Assembly: GCF_023278185.1 (NCBI RefSeq) | Contig: NZ_CP066356.1 | Coordinates: 4,766,001 to 4,830,000, forward strand | Origin: Bradyrhizobium elkanii USDA 76 | GTDB taxonomy: Bacteria > Pseudomonadota > Alphaproteobacteria > Rhizobiales > Xanthobacteraceae | Length of the DNA stretch: 64,000 bases | Reading direction: 5' to 3' | Shown: positions 40,166 to 49,842 of the stretch, one piece after another | Numbering within the stretch: position 1 is the first letter of the stretch | Layout of the letters: each line of letters opens with the position of its first letter | Made by a program: the position numbers and the translations under genes | Notes under the pieces: generated by a model | The model's input: the letters and a program-made list of their open reading frames with translations, nothing else | Database searches by the model: none | Told to the model about the DNA's origin: nothing

Positions 40166-42625
40166 ATGACCAGCGCAGAGACCACCGCTTCAACATTACA
40201 CGCGCCCCCGGCCGAGCCCAATGCAGAGGCGCGGGGCTTCCCGCTGCGGCGCTGGCTGGCGCCGTTTGCCGTGGCCATCGCGCTGCTGTCCGCCTTCCTC
40301 ACCTTCGTGGTGCTGACCGGCCTGACCCCGATCGAGCCCACGTCCGAGGTGGTCCGCTCCTTCCTGATGATCAATGCCGGCACCATCCTGCTGCTGGTCG
40401 GCATCATCGTCCGGGAAGTCTGGCAGATGGTGCAAGCGAGGCGGCGCGGCCGGGCCGCGGCGCGGCTGCATGTCCAGATCGTCGGCCTGTTCTCGGTGAT
40501 CGCGGTGCTGCCCGCCGTGCTGGTGTCGATCGTGGCCAACGTCACCATCGAGCGCGGCCTCGACCGGCTGTTCTCGGGGCCCACCAAGCAGGTGATCCAG
40601 AATTCGCTGACCATCGCCAGCGCCTACATGCAGGAGCACGCCCAGCTCATCAACGGCGACACGCTGGCGATGGCCAATGACCTCGCCCATGCGCGGCCGC
40701 TCTACGACCAGGATCGCATGACGTTCCTGCAGCTGATGACGGCCGGCGCCGAGTCGCGCAATCTTCCGGTCGCGGTCCTGATGGACAAGGACGGCAAGAT
40801 CGTCGCCAGCGCCGAAACCGGCGTTCGCCTGAACTATGAGGCGCCGCCGCCCGATATCCTGAAGGACATCAACGAGACCGAGCCGAAGATCTCGGTCTTT
40901 CCGGAAAACTACGTCGCCTCCGTGGTCCGCCTGCGGGCCTATGACGACATGTTCCTGTATGTGGCGCGGCTGCTCGATCCGGCGGTGGTTGCCCAGCTCA
41001 AGCAGACCCAGACCAGCGCGGCCGAATATGCCCAGCTCGAGACCCGCAGGCTCGGCATCCAGGTCGCGTTCGCGCTGATGTTCGCGGTGATCGCGCTGAC
41101 CATCCTGATGGCCTCGGTGCTGATCGGGCTCAACTTCGCCAACGGGCTGGTGTCGCCGATCCGCCAGCTGATGGGCGCGGCGAGCGAGGTCTCGACCGGC
41201 AATCTCAATGTCCAGGTGCCCGTCAACAAGTCGGAAAGCGACCTCGCGCTGCTCGGCGAAATCTTCAACAAGATGACGCAGGAGCTGCGCACCCAGCGCA
41301 ACGAGCTGGTCGATGCCAGCGAAACCATCGACAGCCGCCGCCGTTTCATCGAAGCGGTGCTGTCGTCGGCCTCGGCCGGCATCATCGGGGTCGACGCGTC
41401 AGGCACCATCGGCGTCCTCAACCGCTCGGCGGAAAAGCTGATCGGCCACGCCGAGTCGGAGACGCTCGGCCATCCGCTCTCGGACGTGCTGCCCGAGCTC
41501 GACGAGATGATGAAGACCGCGCGCGAGGGAACCCAGCGCCTGGTGCAGGGGCAGGTCACGATCCTGCGCGACGGCCATGAGCGCAATCTGTCGGTCCGCG
41601 TCTCGGCCGAGCAGACCAGCCAGTCGCGCGACAGCTACATCATCACGCTCGACGACATCACCGAATTGGTGTCGGCGCAGCGCACCTCGGCCTGGGGTGA
41701 CGTCGCCCGCCGCATCGCCCACGAGATCAAGAATCCGCTGACCCCGATCCAGCTCTCCGCCGAGCGCATCCGCCGCAAGTTCGGCAAGACCATCACCGAG
41801 GAGAAGGACAAGTCGATCTTCGAGCAGTGCACCGATACCATCGTTCGCCAGGTCGACGACATCAGGCGGATGGTCGACGAGTTCTCGCGCTTCGCGCGGA
41901 TGCCGAAGCCGGTGATGGAAGGCGAGGACGTCGCCGACGTGGTGCGTCAAGCGGTGTTCCTGATGAAGGTCGCCCATCCCGATCTCGACATCGAGGCCGA
42001 CATCAAGCAGTCGCCGCTGCCGGCGCAGTTCGACCGCCGGCTGATCTCGCAGGCGCTGACCAACATCATCAAGAACGCCACCGAGGCGATCGAGCAGGTG
42101 CCGCGCGAGGAACTCGGCAAGGGCCGCATCGACGTCGTGGCGCAGCGCGAGAACGACGACATCCTGATCGACGTCGTCGATAACGGCATCGGCCTGCCCA
42201 AGGTCGCCCGTGCGCGCCTGCTCGAGCCCTATGTCACGACGCGGGCGAAGGGCACCGGCCTCGGCCTGGCGATCGTCGGCCGCGTTCTGGAGGACCATGG
42301 CGGCCGCATCGAGCTCAAGGATGCCTCCGATTTCCGCGACGGCCAGCGCGGCGCCTGGATGCGGCTGCGCTTTGCCGTCACGGGCCAGGCGGCCAAGCCG
42401 GAGAGCAAGCCCGCAAGCAAGGACCAAAAACCGGACGTCAAACCGGACAAGACCGAACCGGACAGTGAAAAAAATCCGCCGGAGGAGCCGACCAACAGCC
42501 CGGCACAAGCGACCAACAATGAACCAAAAATCCAAGAACCGATCCAAGATCCCGCTGATCAAGGGCCAAATAATCAAGAGCCAAATGCGCAACAGCCAAA
42601 ATTCAAAGCCGCGACGAGCGACTGA
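40166..42625 (+). CDS. ntrY: nitrogen/redox sensor histidine kinase NtrY
   Basis: An 819-aa membrane sensor kinase, partner of NtrX. It has about three N-terminal membrane segments (27-50, 62-85, 105-130), a periplasmic region, a membrane helix near 305-330, and HAMP (about 330-385). A PAS domain (about 390-500), the H box [20 protein letters not shown] with H519, and an HATPase domain with GTGLGLAIV follow. The last ~75 residues are a low-complexity Lys/Pro/Asn/Gln tail, repetitive at DNA level and likely disordered. It begins 178 nt after ntrC. Confidence 0.95.
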   Translation: MTSAETTASTLHAPPAEPNAEARGFPLRRWLAPFAVAIALLSAFLTFVVLTGLTPIEPTSEVVRSFLMINAGTILLLVGIIVREVWQMVQARRRGRAAARLHVQIVGLFSVIAVLPAVLVSIVANVTIERGLDRLFSGPTKQVIQNSLTIASAYMQEHAQLINGDTLAMANDLAHARPLYDQDRMTFLQLMTAGAESRNLPVAVLMDKDGKIVASAETGVRLNYEAPPPDILKDINETEPKISVFPENYVASVVRLRAYDDMFLYVARLLDPAVVAQLKQTQTSAAEYAQLETRRLGIQVAFALMFAVIALTILMASVLIGLNFANGLVSPIRQLMGAASEVSTGNLNVQVPVNKSESDLALLGEIFNKMTQELRTQRNELVDASETIDSRRRFIEAVLSSASAGIIGVDASGTIGVLNRSAEKLIGHAESETLGHPLSDVLPELDEMMKTAREGTQRLVQGQVTILRDGHERNLSVRVSAEQTSQSRDSYIITLDDITELVSAQRTSAWGDVARRIAHEIKNPLTPIQLSAERIRRKFGKTITEEKDKSIFEQCTDTIVRQVDDIRRMVDEFSRFARMPKPVMEGEDVADVVRQAVFLMKVAHPDLDIEADIKQSPLPAQFDRRLISQALTNIIKNATEAIEQVPREELGKGRIDVVAQRENDDILIDVVDNGIGLPKVARARLLEPYVTTRAKGTGLGLAIVGRVLEDHGGRIELKDASDFRDGQRGAWMRLRFAVTGQAAKPESKPASKDQKPDVKPDKTEPDSEKNPPEEPTNSPAQATNNEPKIQEPIQDPADQGPNNQEPNAQQPKFKAATSD

Positions 42626-42642
42626 CAACGCAGGTGTAACCC

Positions 42643-44013
42643 ATGGCAAGTGACATTCTGATTGTCGACGACGAAGCTGACATTCGCGACCTCGTTGCGG
42701 GGATTCTGGACGATGAGGGCTTTTCCACGCGCACCGCGCGCGACAGCGATTCGGCGCTTGCCGAGATCGCCAACCGCCGGCCCAACCTGGTCTTCCTCGA
42801 CATCTGGCTGCAGGGCTCCAAGCTCGATGGCCTGCAGCTGCTCGAGCAGATCAAGAAGGACAATGCCGATCTGCCCGTCGTGATGATCTCGGGCCACGGC
42901 AACATCGAGACCGCGGTCGCCGCGATCAAGCGCGGCGCCTACGACTTCATCGAGAAGCCGTTCAAGTCGGACCGGCTGATCCTGGTCGCGACCCGGGCGC
43001 TGGAAACCTCGCGGCTCCGCCGCGAGGTGAAGGAGCTCAAGCAACTGGCGCCTGCGGCGAGCGTCCTGACCGGCCGCTCGGCCTGCATGAACCAGCTGCG
43101 CCAGACCATCGACCGCGCCGCCAAGGCCAACAGCCGCATCCTGATCGTCGGTCCTTCCGGCGCCGGCAAGGAGCTTGCCGCGCGCACGCTGCACCATGCC
43201 TCCGGGCGCGCCGAAGGGCCGTTCGTGGTGATCAATGCGGCCGCGATCACGCCGGAGCGGATGGAGATCGAGCTGTTCGGCATCGAGGGATCGAACGGCG
43301 AACAGCAGCGCAAGGCCGGCGCCCTCGAGGAGGCGCATGGCGGCACGCTGTTCATCGACGAGATCGCGGACATGCCGCGCGAGACCCAGAACAAGATTCT
43401 GCGCGTGCTGGTCGATCAGACCTTCCAGCGCCAGGGCGGCACCAGCAAGGTCCATGTCGACGTCCGCATCATCTCCTCGACCGCGCGCAATCTCGAGGAG
43501 GAGATCGCCGCAGGCCGTTTCCGCGAGGACCTCTATCATCGCCTCTCGGTGGTGCCGATCCGGGTGCCGCCGCTGTCGGAGCGTCGCGAGGACATCCCCG
43601 AGCTGATCGACTATTTCATGGACCAGATCTCGGCCGCCACCGGCCTGCCGAAGCGGCAGATCGGGCAGGACGCGATGGCCGTGCTGCAGTCGCATGTCTG
43701 GCCGGGCAACGTCCGCCAGCTCCGCAACAATGTCGAGCGCGTGATGATCCTGGCCGGCGGCGGGCCGGAGGCGATCATCACCGCCGACATGCTGCCGCAG
43801 GACGTCGGCTCGATGGTGCCGGCGATGCCGACCTCCAACAATGGCGAGCACATCATGGGGTTGCCGTTGCGCGAGGCGCGCGAGGTGTTCGAGCGCGACT
43901 ATCTGATCGCCCAGATCAGCCGCTTCTCCGGCAATATCTCGCGAACCGCGGAGTTCGTCGGCATGGAGCGCTCGGCGCTGCACCGCAAGCTGAAGGCGCT
44001 CGGGGTCGGCTGA
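42643..44013 (+). CDS. ntrX: response regulator NtrX, AAA+ type without GAFTGA
   Basis: A 456-aa regulator. The receiver has D53 in LVFLDIWLQG; the AAA+ core has VGPSGAGKE and GGTLFIDEIAD; the Fis-type HTH contains RTAEFVGMERSALHRKLKAL. Where NtrC has GAFTGA this protein reads FGIEGSNGEQQRKAGALEEA, so the sigma-54 contact loop is missing, as known for alphaproteobacterial NtrX. It therefore probably acts with sigma-70. It follows ntrY by 17 nt. Confidence 0.95.
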   Translation: MASDILIVDDEADIRDLVAGILDDEGFSTRTARDSDSALAEIANRRPNLVFLDIWLQGSKLDGLQLLEQIKKDNADLPVVMISGHGNIETAVAAIKRGAYDFIEKPFKSDRLILVATRALETSRLRREVKELKQLAPAASVLTGRSACMNQLRQTIDRAAKANSRILIVGPSGAGKELAARTLHHASGRAEGPFVVINAAAITPERMEIELFGIEGSNGEQQRKAGALEEAHGGTLFIDEIADMPRETQNKILRVLVDQTFQRQGGTSKVHVDVRIISSTARNLEEEIAAGRFREDLYHRLSVVPIRVPPLSERREDIPELIDYFMDQISAATGLPKRQIGQDAMAVLQSHVWPGNVRQLRNNVERVMILAGGGPEAIITADMLPQDVGSMVPAMPTSNNGEHIMGLPLREAREVFERDYLIAQISRFSGNISRTAEFVGMERSALHRKLKALGVG

Positions 44014-44386
44014 CCCCGGCGCGGCAGGCCGGCAGACCGCCGGCGGCTCGGAGCGAACCCCGGCGGTCACCGCCGGGGAGCCGGTAGATGGCTCTCGGGA
44101 GCAGTTTGGATCGATCGGCGGGGCGAGGGGAGGGCCGGTACAACCGGGGATTTATCCACTCTCCACGAGAATATTCGTCTCTTTCCCCGCACTTTCTTAG
44201 AATTGCCACCGTGTTCCTACCGACTGCACCGCGAACTGGCTTGCCTAAAAACCGCGCGTAGCCTCTAATCCTACCGCTATGCCTGCCGGAGGGGGATCTC
44301 GTGGCAGGTGGGCAGCCGGAGGAGGCTCCGTCAGAGAGCAGCAACCGGTTCAATAAAAAGAAGCACAAGCTTGCGGGACAAAAACA
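44014..44386. other. 373-nt intergenic region ntrX-hfq
   Basis: Starts with a GC hairpin (CCCCGGCG at 44058-44065 against 44071-44078), then a candidate promoter at 44241-44269 and a leader of about 110 nt before hfq. No gene seen. Confidence 0.4.
44241..44269 (+). promoter_or_regulatory. predicted promoter of hfq-hflX
   Basis: TTGCCT (44241-44246), 17-nt spacer, TCTAAT (44264-44269). It would give a 5' leader of about 110 nt. Confidence 0.4.
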
Positions 44387-44635
44387 ATGGCGGCAGACCG
44401 CGCACAAAATCTACAAGACACCTTCCTTAATCACGTTCGTAAAACCAAGACGCCACTGACGATATTTCTGGTCAACGGAGTAAAGCTGCAGGGCATTGTC
44501 ACATGGTTCGACAATTTCTGCTTGCTGCTGCGGCGCGACGGCCACTCGCAGCTTGTCTACAAGCACGCGATCTCGACCATCATGCCCGGAGCTCCGATTC
44601 AGCTGTTCGAAGGTGGTGAGGACGCACCGGCTTGA
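44387..44635 (+). CDS. hfq: RNA chaperone Hfq
   Basis: An 82-aa Sm-like hexameric RNA chaperone that pairs small RNAs with mRNAs. It starts [20 protein letters not shown]. The Sm1 motif is [20 protein letters not shown] and the Sm2 motif is [10 protein letters not shown]. In rhizobia Hfq also controls NifA expression. hflX starts 11 nt downstream, the classical hfq-hflX pair. Confidence 0.96.
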   Translation: MAADRAQNLQDTFLNHVRKTKTPLTIFLVNGVKLQGIVTWFDNFCLLLRRDGHSQLVYKHAISTIMPGAPIQLFEGGEDAPA

Positions 44636-44646
44636 GAGTGAACTGA

Positions 44647-46041
44647 TTGGAACCCTTCAATCGTGAAGGGGGCGCCGACCGGACCAAGTCTAGGCCCGGG
44701 TCGGCAGGGAGCGGCAGCACCGGGCGGGTGATCGTCATCGGCCCGTACCTGCGCACGCGCCGTGGCGACGGCGATGCGCAAACGGATTCCTCTGTCCGCG
44801 ACTATGAAGCGCGGATCGAGGAAGCCGCCGGCCTCGCCGGTGCGATCGACCTCACTGTGGTGGACTCCGTCATCGCGCCGATCAGCCAGATCCGGCCCGC
44901 CACCTATCTCGGCAAGGGCAAGGTCGAGGAGATCAACGGGCTCGTCGCCAGTAACGAGGTCGAGCTCGTGGTGATGGATTGCGCGCTGTCGCCGATCCAG
45001 CAGCGCAATCTCGAGAAGGCCTGGAGCACCAAGGTGCTCGACCGCACCGGCCTGATCCTGGAAATCTTCGGCCGCCGCGCCAAGACCAAGGAAGGCGCGC
45101 TGCAGGTCGAGCTCGCCCATCTCAACTACCAGCGCAGCCGCCTGGTGCGGTCCTGGACCCATCTCGAGCGCCAGCGCGGCGGCTTCGGCTTCATGGGTGG
45201 CCCCGGCGAAACTCAGATCGAGGCTGACCGCCGCCTGATCAGCGAGCGCATCACCAAGCTCGAGGGCGAGTTGAAGAAGGTGCAGGCGACGCGGCGGCTG
45301 CATCGCGCCGGCCGCCAGCGCGTGCCGTATCGCGTGGTGGCGCTGGTCGGCTACACCAATGCCGGCAAATCGACGCTGTTCAACCGCCTGACCCGCGCCG
45401 ACGTGCAGGCCGCGGACATGCTGTTTGCGACGCTCGACCCGACCCTGCGCGCGCTCAACCTGCCGCATGGCGGCAAGGCGATGCTGTCGGACACGGTCGG
45501 CTTCATCTCCAATCTGCCGACCCAGCTGGTGGCCGCGTTCCGCGCCACGCTGGAAGAGGTGCTGGAAGCCGATATCATCCTGCATGTCCGCGACATCTCC
45601 CACGAGGATGCGGAGGCGCAGGAGCGCGACGTCGAGGCGGTGTTGCGCCAGCTCGGCATCGACCCCGACGCCGACGGCGGCCAGCGTATCATTGAGGTCT
45701 GGAACAAGATCGACCGCTTCGATCCCGTGGAGCGGGACAATTTGCGCAATATCGCCGCGCGCCGTCCGCCGGAGCGGCCATGCTTCCTGGTTTCGGCCGC
45801 AACAGGCGAGGGGATCGATGCGCTGCTCGCCGCCATCGAGGATCGCCTCGCGGCCAGGCGCTCGACGCTCAATCTCTCGATCGACGCCTCCGATGGCGCC
45901 GGCATCAGCTGGCTGCACCGCAATGCCGAGGTCCTGAACAAGGAGCTGCATGGCGAGCGCTTCGACATGACGGTGCGCGTCGACGAGACCAAGCGCGACA
46001 TCGTGATGAGCCGGTTCGCGGCCGTTCCCCACGAGGCGTAA
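44647..46041 (+). CDS. hflX: ribosome-associated GTPase HflX
   Basis: A 464-aa OBG-HflX GTPase that binds the 50S subunit and helps split stalled ribosomes. The N-terminal HflX domain (about 25-205) contains RPATYLGKGKVEEINGL and GGFGFMGGPGETQIEADRR, followed by a helical linker. The G domain has G1 GYTNAGKST (235-243), G3 DTVGFI and G4 NKID. TTG start at 44647 with GAGAGTGA ahead. No better ATG exists upstream of the conserved part; a GTG at 44728 would cut close to the domain edge. Confidence 0.9.
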   Translation: MEPFNREGGADRTKSRPGSAGSGSTGRVIVIGPYLRTRRGDGDAQTDSSVRDYEARIEEAAGLAGAIDLTVVDSVIAPISQIRPATYLGKGKVEEINGLVASNEVELVVMDCALSPIQQRNLEKAWSTKVLDRTGLILEIFGRRAKTKEGALQVELAHLNYQRSRLVRSWTHLERQRGGFGFMGGPGETQIEADRRLISERITKLEGELKKVQATRRLHRAGRQRVPYRVVALVGYTNAGKSTLFNRLTRADVQAADMLFATLDPTLRALNLPHGGKAMLSDTVGFISNLPTQLVAAFRATLEEVLEADIILHVRDISHEDAEAQERDVEAVLRQLGIDPDADGGQRIIEVWNKIDRFDPVERDNLRNIAARRPPERPCFLVSAATGEGIDALLAAIEDRLAARRSTLNLSIDASDGAGISWLHRNAEVLNKELHGERFDMTVRVDETKRDIVMSRFAAVPHEA

Positions 46042-46194
46042 GCCCTCGCATCCGGTCCCTGCAATCTTCCGAAATATGACGATGCCGTGACGTTGCGGGC
46101 GCCGATGCGCCTGCGACGCGGCGTCGCACTTTCTGTTTGAAATCCGTGCCGCCTTGGTTCATTGCGCTGCAGAACGCAAAGCCGAGGCGGATCG

Positions 46195-47565
46195 ATGCAG
46201 GACACCAGCGAAACCATCACGAAAGCGAGGCTCGCCGGCCAGAACGGTGATCTTGCCCAGGAGCGGGCGCCCGAAATCGTCGAGGCGCTCAACGCCCGGG
46301 AGCCCGCGGATGCCGCCAAGCTGCTGCGCTCGCTGCCGGCCGAGAAGGCGATCGAGGTGCTCGACCTGCCCGGGCTCGACAACACCTGCGAGATCCTCGC
46401 CGAGCTGCCGAAAGACACCGCGGTCTCGCTGCTGTCGGGCGTCTCCGACGACCGTGCCGCCGATATCTTCAAGGAGCTGGTCGAGCCGCTGCGCACCACG
46501 CTGTTGAACGGGCTCAATCCGGAGACCCGCAACGTTATCTCCGGGCTATTGGCCTATCCCGAGCGCAGCGCCGGCAGCATCATGACGACCGAATTCGTCA
46601 GCGTGCCCTCGAGCTGGACCATCGCCGAGGTCCTGCATCACATCCGGATGGTCGAGCGCACCCGCGAGACCGTCTACTCGATCTTCGTGATCGACCCGGT
46701 CAAGAAGACCCTGATCCAGGCCGTGCCGCTGCGCCGCCTGATCTCGGCCGATCCGCACGCCAATGTGCTGACCGCGGCGCCGGCGCGGAAGCCGCTGATG
46801 ATCGCACCCGAGGCCGACCGCATGGAGGCCGCGCGGCTGATCTCGCGCTACGATCTGCTCGCCGTCGCGGTCGTCGACGGTCCCGGCCATATCCTCGGCA
46901 TCGTCACGGTCGACGACGTCATCGACGCGATCGTCGAGGAATCGACCGAGGACGCCCAGAAGTTCGGCGGCATGGAAGCGATCGACGAGCCGTATCTGCG
47001 GATCGGTTTCGGCGAGATGATCAAGAAGCGCGCCGGCTGGCTGTGCGCGCTGTTCCTGTCGGAAATGCTGACCGCGACCGCGATGCAGTCGTACCAGAGC
47101 GAGCTCGAGAGGGCGATCGTCCTGACGCTCTTCATCCCGTTGATCATGAGCTCAGGCGGCAATTCCGGCTCACAGGCAACCTCGCTCCTGATCCGCTCGC
47201 TGGCGCTGCACGAGGTGCGGCTGCGCGACTGGTGGCGTGTCGCCGTGCGCGAACTGCCTACAGGTATCGTGCTCGGCACCATCCTGGGCCTGATCGGCAT
47301 CATAAGGATCACGCTGTGGCAGACGCTCGGCCTGTTCGATTACGGCCCGCATTGGGCGCTCGTCGCCGCGACCGTCGGTGCCGCACTGATCGGCATCGTC
47401 ACGTTCGGATCGCTGTGCGGCTCGATGCTGCCGTTCATCCTCAAGCGCATCGGCTTCGACCCGGCCAGCGCGTCCGCGCCATTCGTCGCGACACTGGTCG
47501 ACGTCACCGGCCTCGTGATCTATTTCGGCGTTGCCGCGGTGATCCTGCGCGGGACGTTGTTGTAG
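46195..47565 (+). CDS. mgtE: magnesium transporter MgtE
   Basis: A 456-aa Mg2+ channel. It has an N-terminal superhelical MgtE_N domain (about 20-125), a tandem CBS pair (about 130-260, ending VTVDDVIDAIVEESTEDAQK) and five membrane helices. The conserved selectivity region is IPLIMSSGGNSGSQATSLLI, and ATLVDVTGLVIYFGVA is in the last helices. ATG 46195 with GAGGCGG upstream. Gating by intracellular Mg2+ through the CBS/N domains is family knowledge. Confidence 0.93.
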   Translation: MQDTSETITKARLAGQNGDLAQERAPEIVEALNAREPADAAKLLRSLPAEKAIEVLDLPGLDNTCEILAELPKDTAVSLLSGVSDDRAADIFKELVEPLRTTLLNGLNPETRNVISGLLAYPERSAGSIMTTEFVSVPSSWTIAEVLHHIRMVERTRETVYSIFVIDPVKKTLIQAVPLRRLISADPHANVLTAAPARKPLMIAPEADRMEAARLISRYDLLAVAVVDGPGHILGIVTVDDVIDAIVEESTEDAQKFGGMEAIDEPYLRIGFGEMIKKRAGWLCALFLSEMLTATAMQSYQSELERAIVLTLFIPLIMSSGGNSGSQATSLLIRSLALHEVRLRDWWRVAVRELPTGIVLGTILGLIGIIRITLWQTLGLFDYGPHWALVAATVGAALIGIVTFGSLCGSMLPFILKRIGFDPASASAPFVATLVDVTGLVIYFGVAAVILRGTLL

Positions 47566-47608
47566 GAGACTGCGTGGGCAGAGCGCTGCGCTGCGTCCAC
47601 AAACTCAC

Positions 47609-47748
47609 CGTCGTCCCGGCGAAGGCCGGGACCCATAACCACAAGCCGTCGTGATTGAGCCGGTCGCAGTTCCTCATCGCCTGGTATTAGTACCGTCGAC
47701 TATCCGTTAGATCACGCGGTATGGGTCCCGGCTTTCGCCGGGACGACG
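47609..47748. repeat. REP-type inverted pair between mgtE and mazG
   Basis: CGTCGTCCCGGCGAAGGCCGGGACCCATA at 47609-47637 faces a near-exact reverse complement at 47720-47748. Each arm is itself a small hairpin. The right arm runs into the 3' end of mazG. The same unit recurs at 49631-49757. Confidence 0.85.
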
Positions 47749-48557
47749 GCGGTCTTTGCTTCGTTCCACAACGCGTCCATCTCCTCCAGCGATGCGCTAT
47801 CGAGCGAACGCCCCTTCGCCGCCAGCGCCTTCTCGATATAGGCAAAGCGCCGCTCGAACTTGACGTTGGTCGCACGCAGCGCGGTTTCCGGATCGGCGTC
47901 GACGTGGCGGGCGAGGTTGACCAGCGCGAACATCAGGTCGCCGGTTTCCTCCGCGATCTCCGCCTTGTCGTTGCGGTCGAGCGCGGCCTCGATCTCGTCG
48001 GCCTCCTCGCGGATCTTGGCGAGCACGGCGCGCGGGTCGTTCCAGTCGAAGCCGACGGTGGATGCCTTGCGCTGCAGCTCCATTGCGCGCGTCAGGGCAG
48101 GCAGGCCCGCCTTCACGCTCGCCAGCAGCGATTTGTGCGCGGTCTCCTCGGGCGGCCGCCGCGCGGCGCGCTCGGCCTTCTCCTCGGCCTTGATCCGTTC
48201 CCAGGCGCTCTTGACGCCGGCCGGCTGGATGTTGCCGTCCTTGTCCGCGAAGACGTGCGGGTGACGGCGGATCATCTTGCTGGTGATCGCCTCGACCACA
48301 TCGCCGAACGCGAACGCGTTCTGCTCCTCAGCCATCCTGGCGTGATAGACCACCTGCAACAGCAGGTCGCCGAGTTCCTCGCGCAAATCGTCGAGATCGC
48401 CGCGCGCGATCGCATCCGCAACCTCATAGGCCTCCTCGATCGTGTAGGGCGCGATGGTCTCGAAATTCTGCACGAGGTCCCAAGGGCAGCCGGTCACCGG
48501 CGTGCGCAGCGCAGCCATGATCTCGATCAGGCGGGAAATGTCGCGGGAAGGGGTCAT
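47712..48557 (-). CDS. mazG: nucleoside triphosphate pyrophosphohydrolase MazG
   Basis: A 281-aa two-domain MazG that hydrolyses (d)NTPs to NMP and pyrophosphate. Domain 1 has GCPWDLVQNFETIAPYTIEE and EELGDLLLQVVYHARMAEE (metal-binding Glu/Asp). Domain 2 has EEADEIEAALDRNDKAEIAE and EETGDLMFALVNLARH. The last ~10 residues (VVPAKAGTHTA) are translated from a REP-type repeat. ATG 48557 (MTPSRDISRL) is preferred over the frame extension to 48623. Divergent from queC. Confidence 0.93.
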   Translation of the reverse strand: MTPSRDISRLIEIMAALRTPVTGCPWDLVQNFETIAPYTIEEAYEVADAIARGDLDDLREELGDLLLQVVYHARMAEEQNAFAFGDVVEAITSKMIRRHPHVFADKDGNIQPAGVKSAWERIKAEEKAERAARRPPEETAHKSLLASVKAGLPALTRAMELQRKASTVGFDWNDPRAVLAKIREEADEIEAALDRNDKAEIAEETGDLMFALVNLARHVDADPETALRATNVKFERRFAYIEKALAAKGRSLDSASLEEMDALWNEAKTAVVPAKAGTHTA

Positions 48558-48685
48558 GGAGCACCGCTGTATGAGAGGTATGGCCGTTATGCCAAATCGG
48601 CCCTGTCGATCCCAGCAAAACACGCCGGAAACACGGCACTGTCCACGGATTGGCTACGGCGCCGCCAGGTGCTAAATCGCGTTCC

Positions 48686-49405
48686 ATGACCGATCAGAAC
48701 GCTTCCGACACCGCGCTGGTGCTGTTTTCCGGCGGCCAGGATTCCACCACGTGCCTTGCCTGGGCCTTGTCGCGCTTTGCCCGCGTCGAGATGCTCGGCT
48801 TCACCTACGGCCAGCGCCACGCGATCGAGCTCGATTGCCGGGACCAACTGCTGGCCGGGATCAAGCGCGTTCGGCCGGAATGGTCTGCGAAACTCGGCGA
48901 CAGCCACACGCTTGATATCCCGACGCTGTCGGAGATTTCCGACACCGCGCTGACCCGCGACGTCGCAATCGAAATGGGCGCGGACGGCTTGCCGAACACC
49001 TTCGTGCCCGGCCGCAACCTCGTGTTCCTCACCTTCGCGGGGGCGCTGGCCTATCGGCGCGGCATCCGCCACATCATCGGCGGCATGTGCGAGACTGACT
49101 ATTCCGGCTATCCGGATTGCCGCGACGAGACCATCAAGGCATTGCAGTCCGCGCTCAATCTCGGCATGGCCAGGGATTTCGAGCTGCACACGCCGCTGAT
49201 GTGGCTCGACAAGGCCGCGACCTGGCGGCTTGCGCACGAACTCGGCGGAGCAGGGCTGGTCGACCTGATCCGCGAGCACTCGCACACCTGCTATCTCGGC
49301 GAACGCGGCGCGCAGCACGATTGGGGCTATGGCTGCGGCGAATGCCCGGCCTGCAGCCTGCGGGCCAAGGGCTGGCGCGAATATGTTGCGCGGGGTGGCC
49401 CGTGA
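48686..49405 (+). CDS. queC: 7-cyano-7-deazaguanine synthase QueC
   Basis: A 239-aa ATP-dependent enzyme converting 7-carboxy-7-deazaguanine to preQ0 in queuosine synthesis. The PP-loop is [10 protein letters not shown] (14-23). The C-terminal zinc site is in [11 protein letters not shown] and [10 protein letters not shown] (four Cys). [12 protein letters not shown] is typical. ATG 48686 ([10 protein letters not shown]); the frame continues upstream to 48650 without support. No other que genes adjoin, and no preQ1 riboswitch was recognised in the 128-nt gap to mazG. Confidence 0.94.
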   Translation: MTDQNASDTALVLFSGGQDSTTCLAWALSRFARVEMLGFTYGQRHAIELDCRDQLLAGIKRVRPEWSAKLGDSHTLDIPTLSEISDTALTRDVAIEMGADGLPNTFVPGRNLVFLTFAGALAYRRGIRHIIGGMCETDYSGYPDCRDETIKALQSALNLGMARDFELHTPLMWLDKAATWRLAHELGGAGLVDLIREHSHTCYLGERGAQHDWGYGCGECPACSLRAKGWREYVARGGP

Positions 49406-49842
49406 CCGTGGGCAGATCGCCGTCCGCAGGGGCGCGCTGCCAAAATATCGAAAACAACCCCATGCAAAGGAGCCGGCGGCTGCCGGCGTTCGACACGGCA
49501 ACTTGACACGTCGGGCAACTCAGCGATACTTTTCCATTATACAGAAATATGGCAGGGGCGATCCGGTACGCTGCGGCTTCTCGGCTCCAGCAGTCCCGTC
49601 TCTGGAATCCGTGCGCGCGGTTCTGTCCCCGTCGTCGTCCCGGCGAAGGCCGCGACCCATACGCCGCGGCAGGCATTGTAGGTAGGACTCGTCGTTCCAG
49701 CATCGCGTAACAATTTGCATTTGGGGTCATGGGTCCCGGCCTTCGCCCGGACGACGATGAGGATGAGTTCGCGATTCAAGGCGCCCCACCACGCGATGTC
49801 ATCACCCGCGCATGCGCATGCAGGTGATCATGGCATTCGAGG
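49406..49842. other. 437-nt intergenic region with a REP pair
   Basis: No gene supported. It contains a TTGACA at 49503-49508 with a GATACT 16 nt later (possible promoter reading right, target unclear), and the REP pair listed at 49631-49757. Confidence 0.4.
49631..49757. repeat. REP-type inverted pair between queC and the nitrile hydratase operon
   Basis: Arm GTCGTCCCGGCGAAGGCCGCGACCCATA at 49631-49658 faces CATGGGTCCCGGCCTTCGCCCGGACGACGA at 49728-49757. It is the same family as the pair at 47609-47748, with a few substitutions. Confidence 0.8.

Noticed and set aside
48558..48685. preQ1 riboswitch ahead of queC
   Set aside because: The 128-nt divergent gap shows no recognisable preQ1 aptamer stem or A-rich tail.
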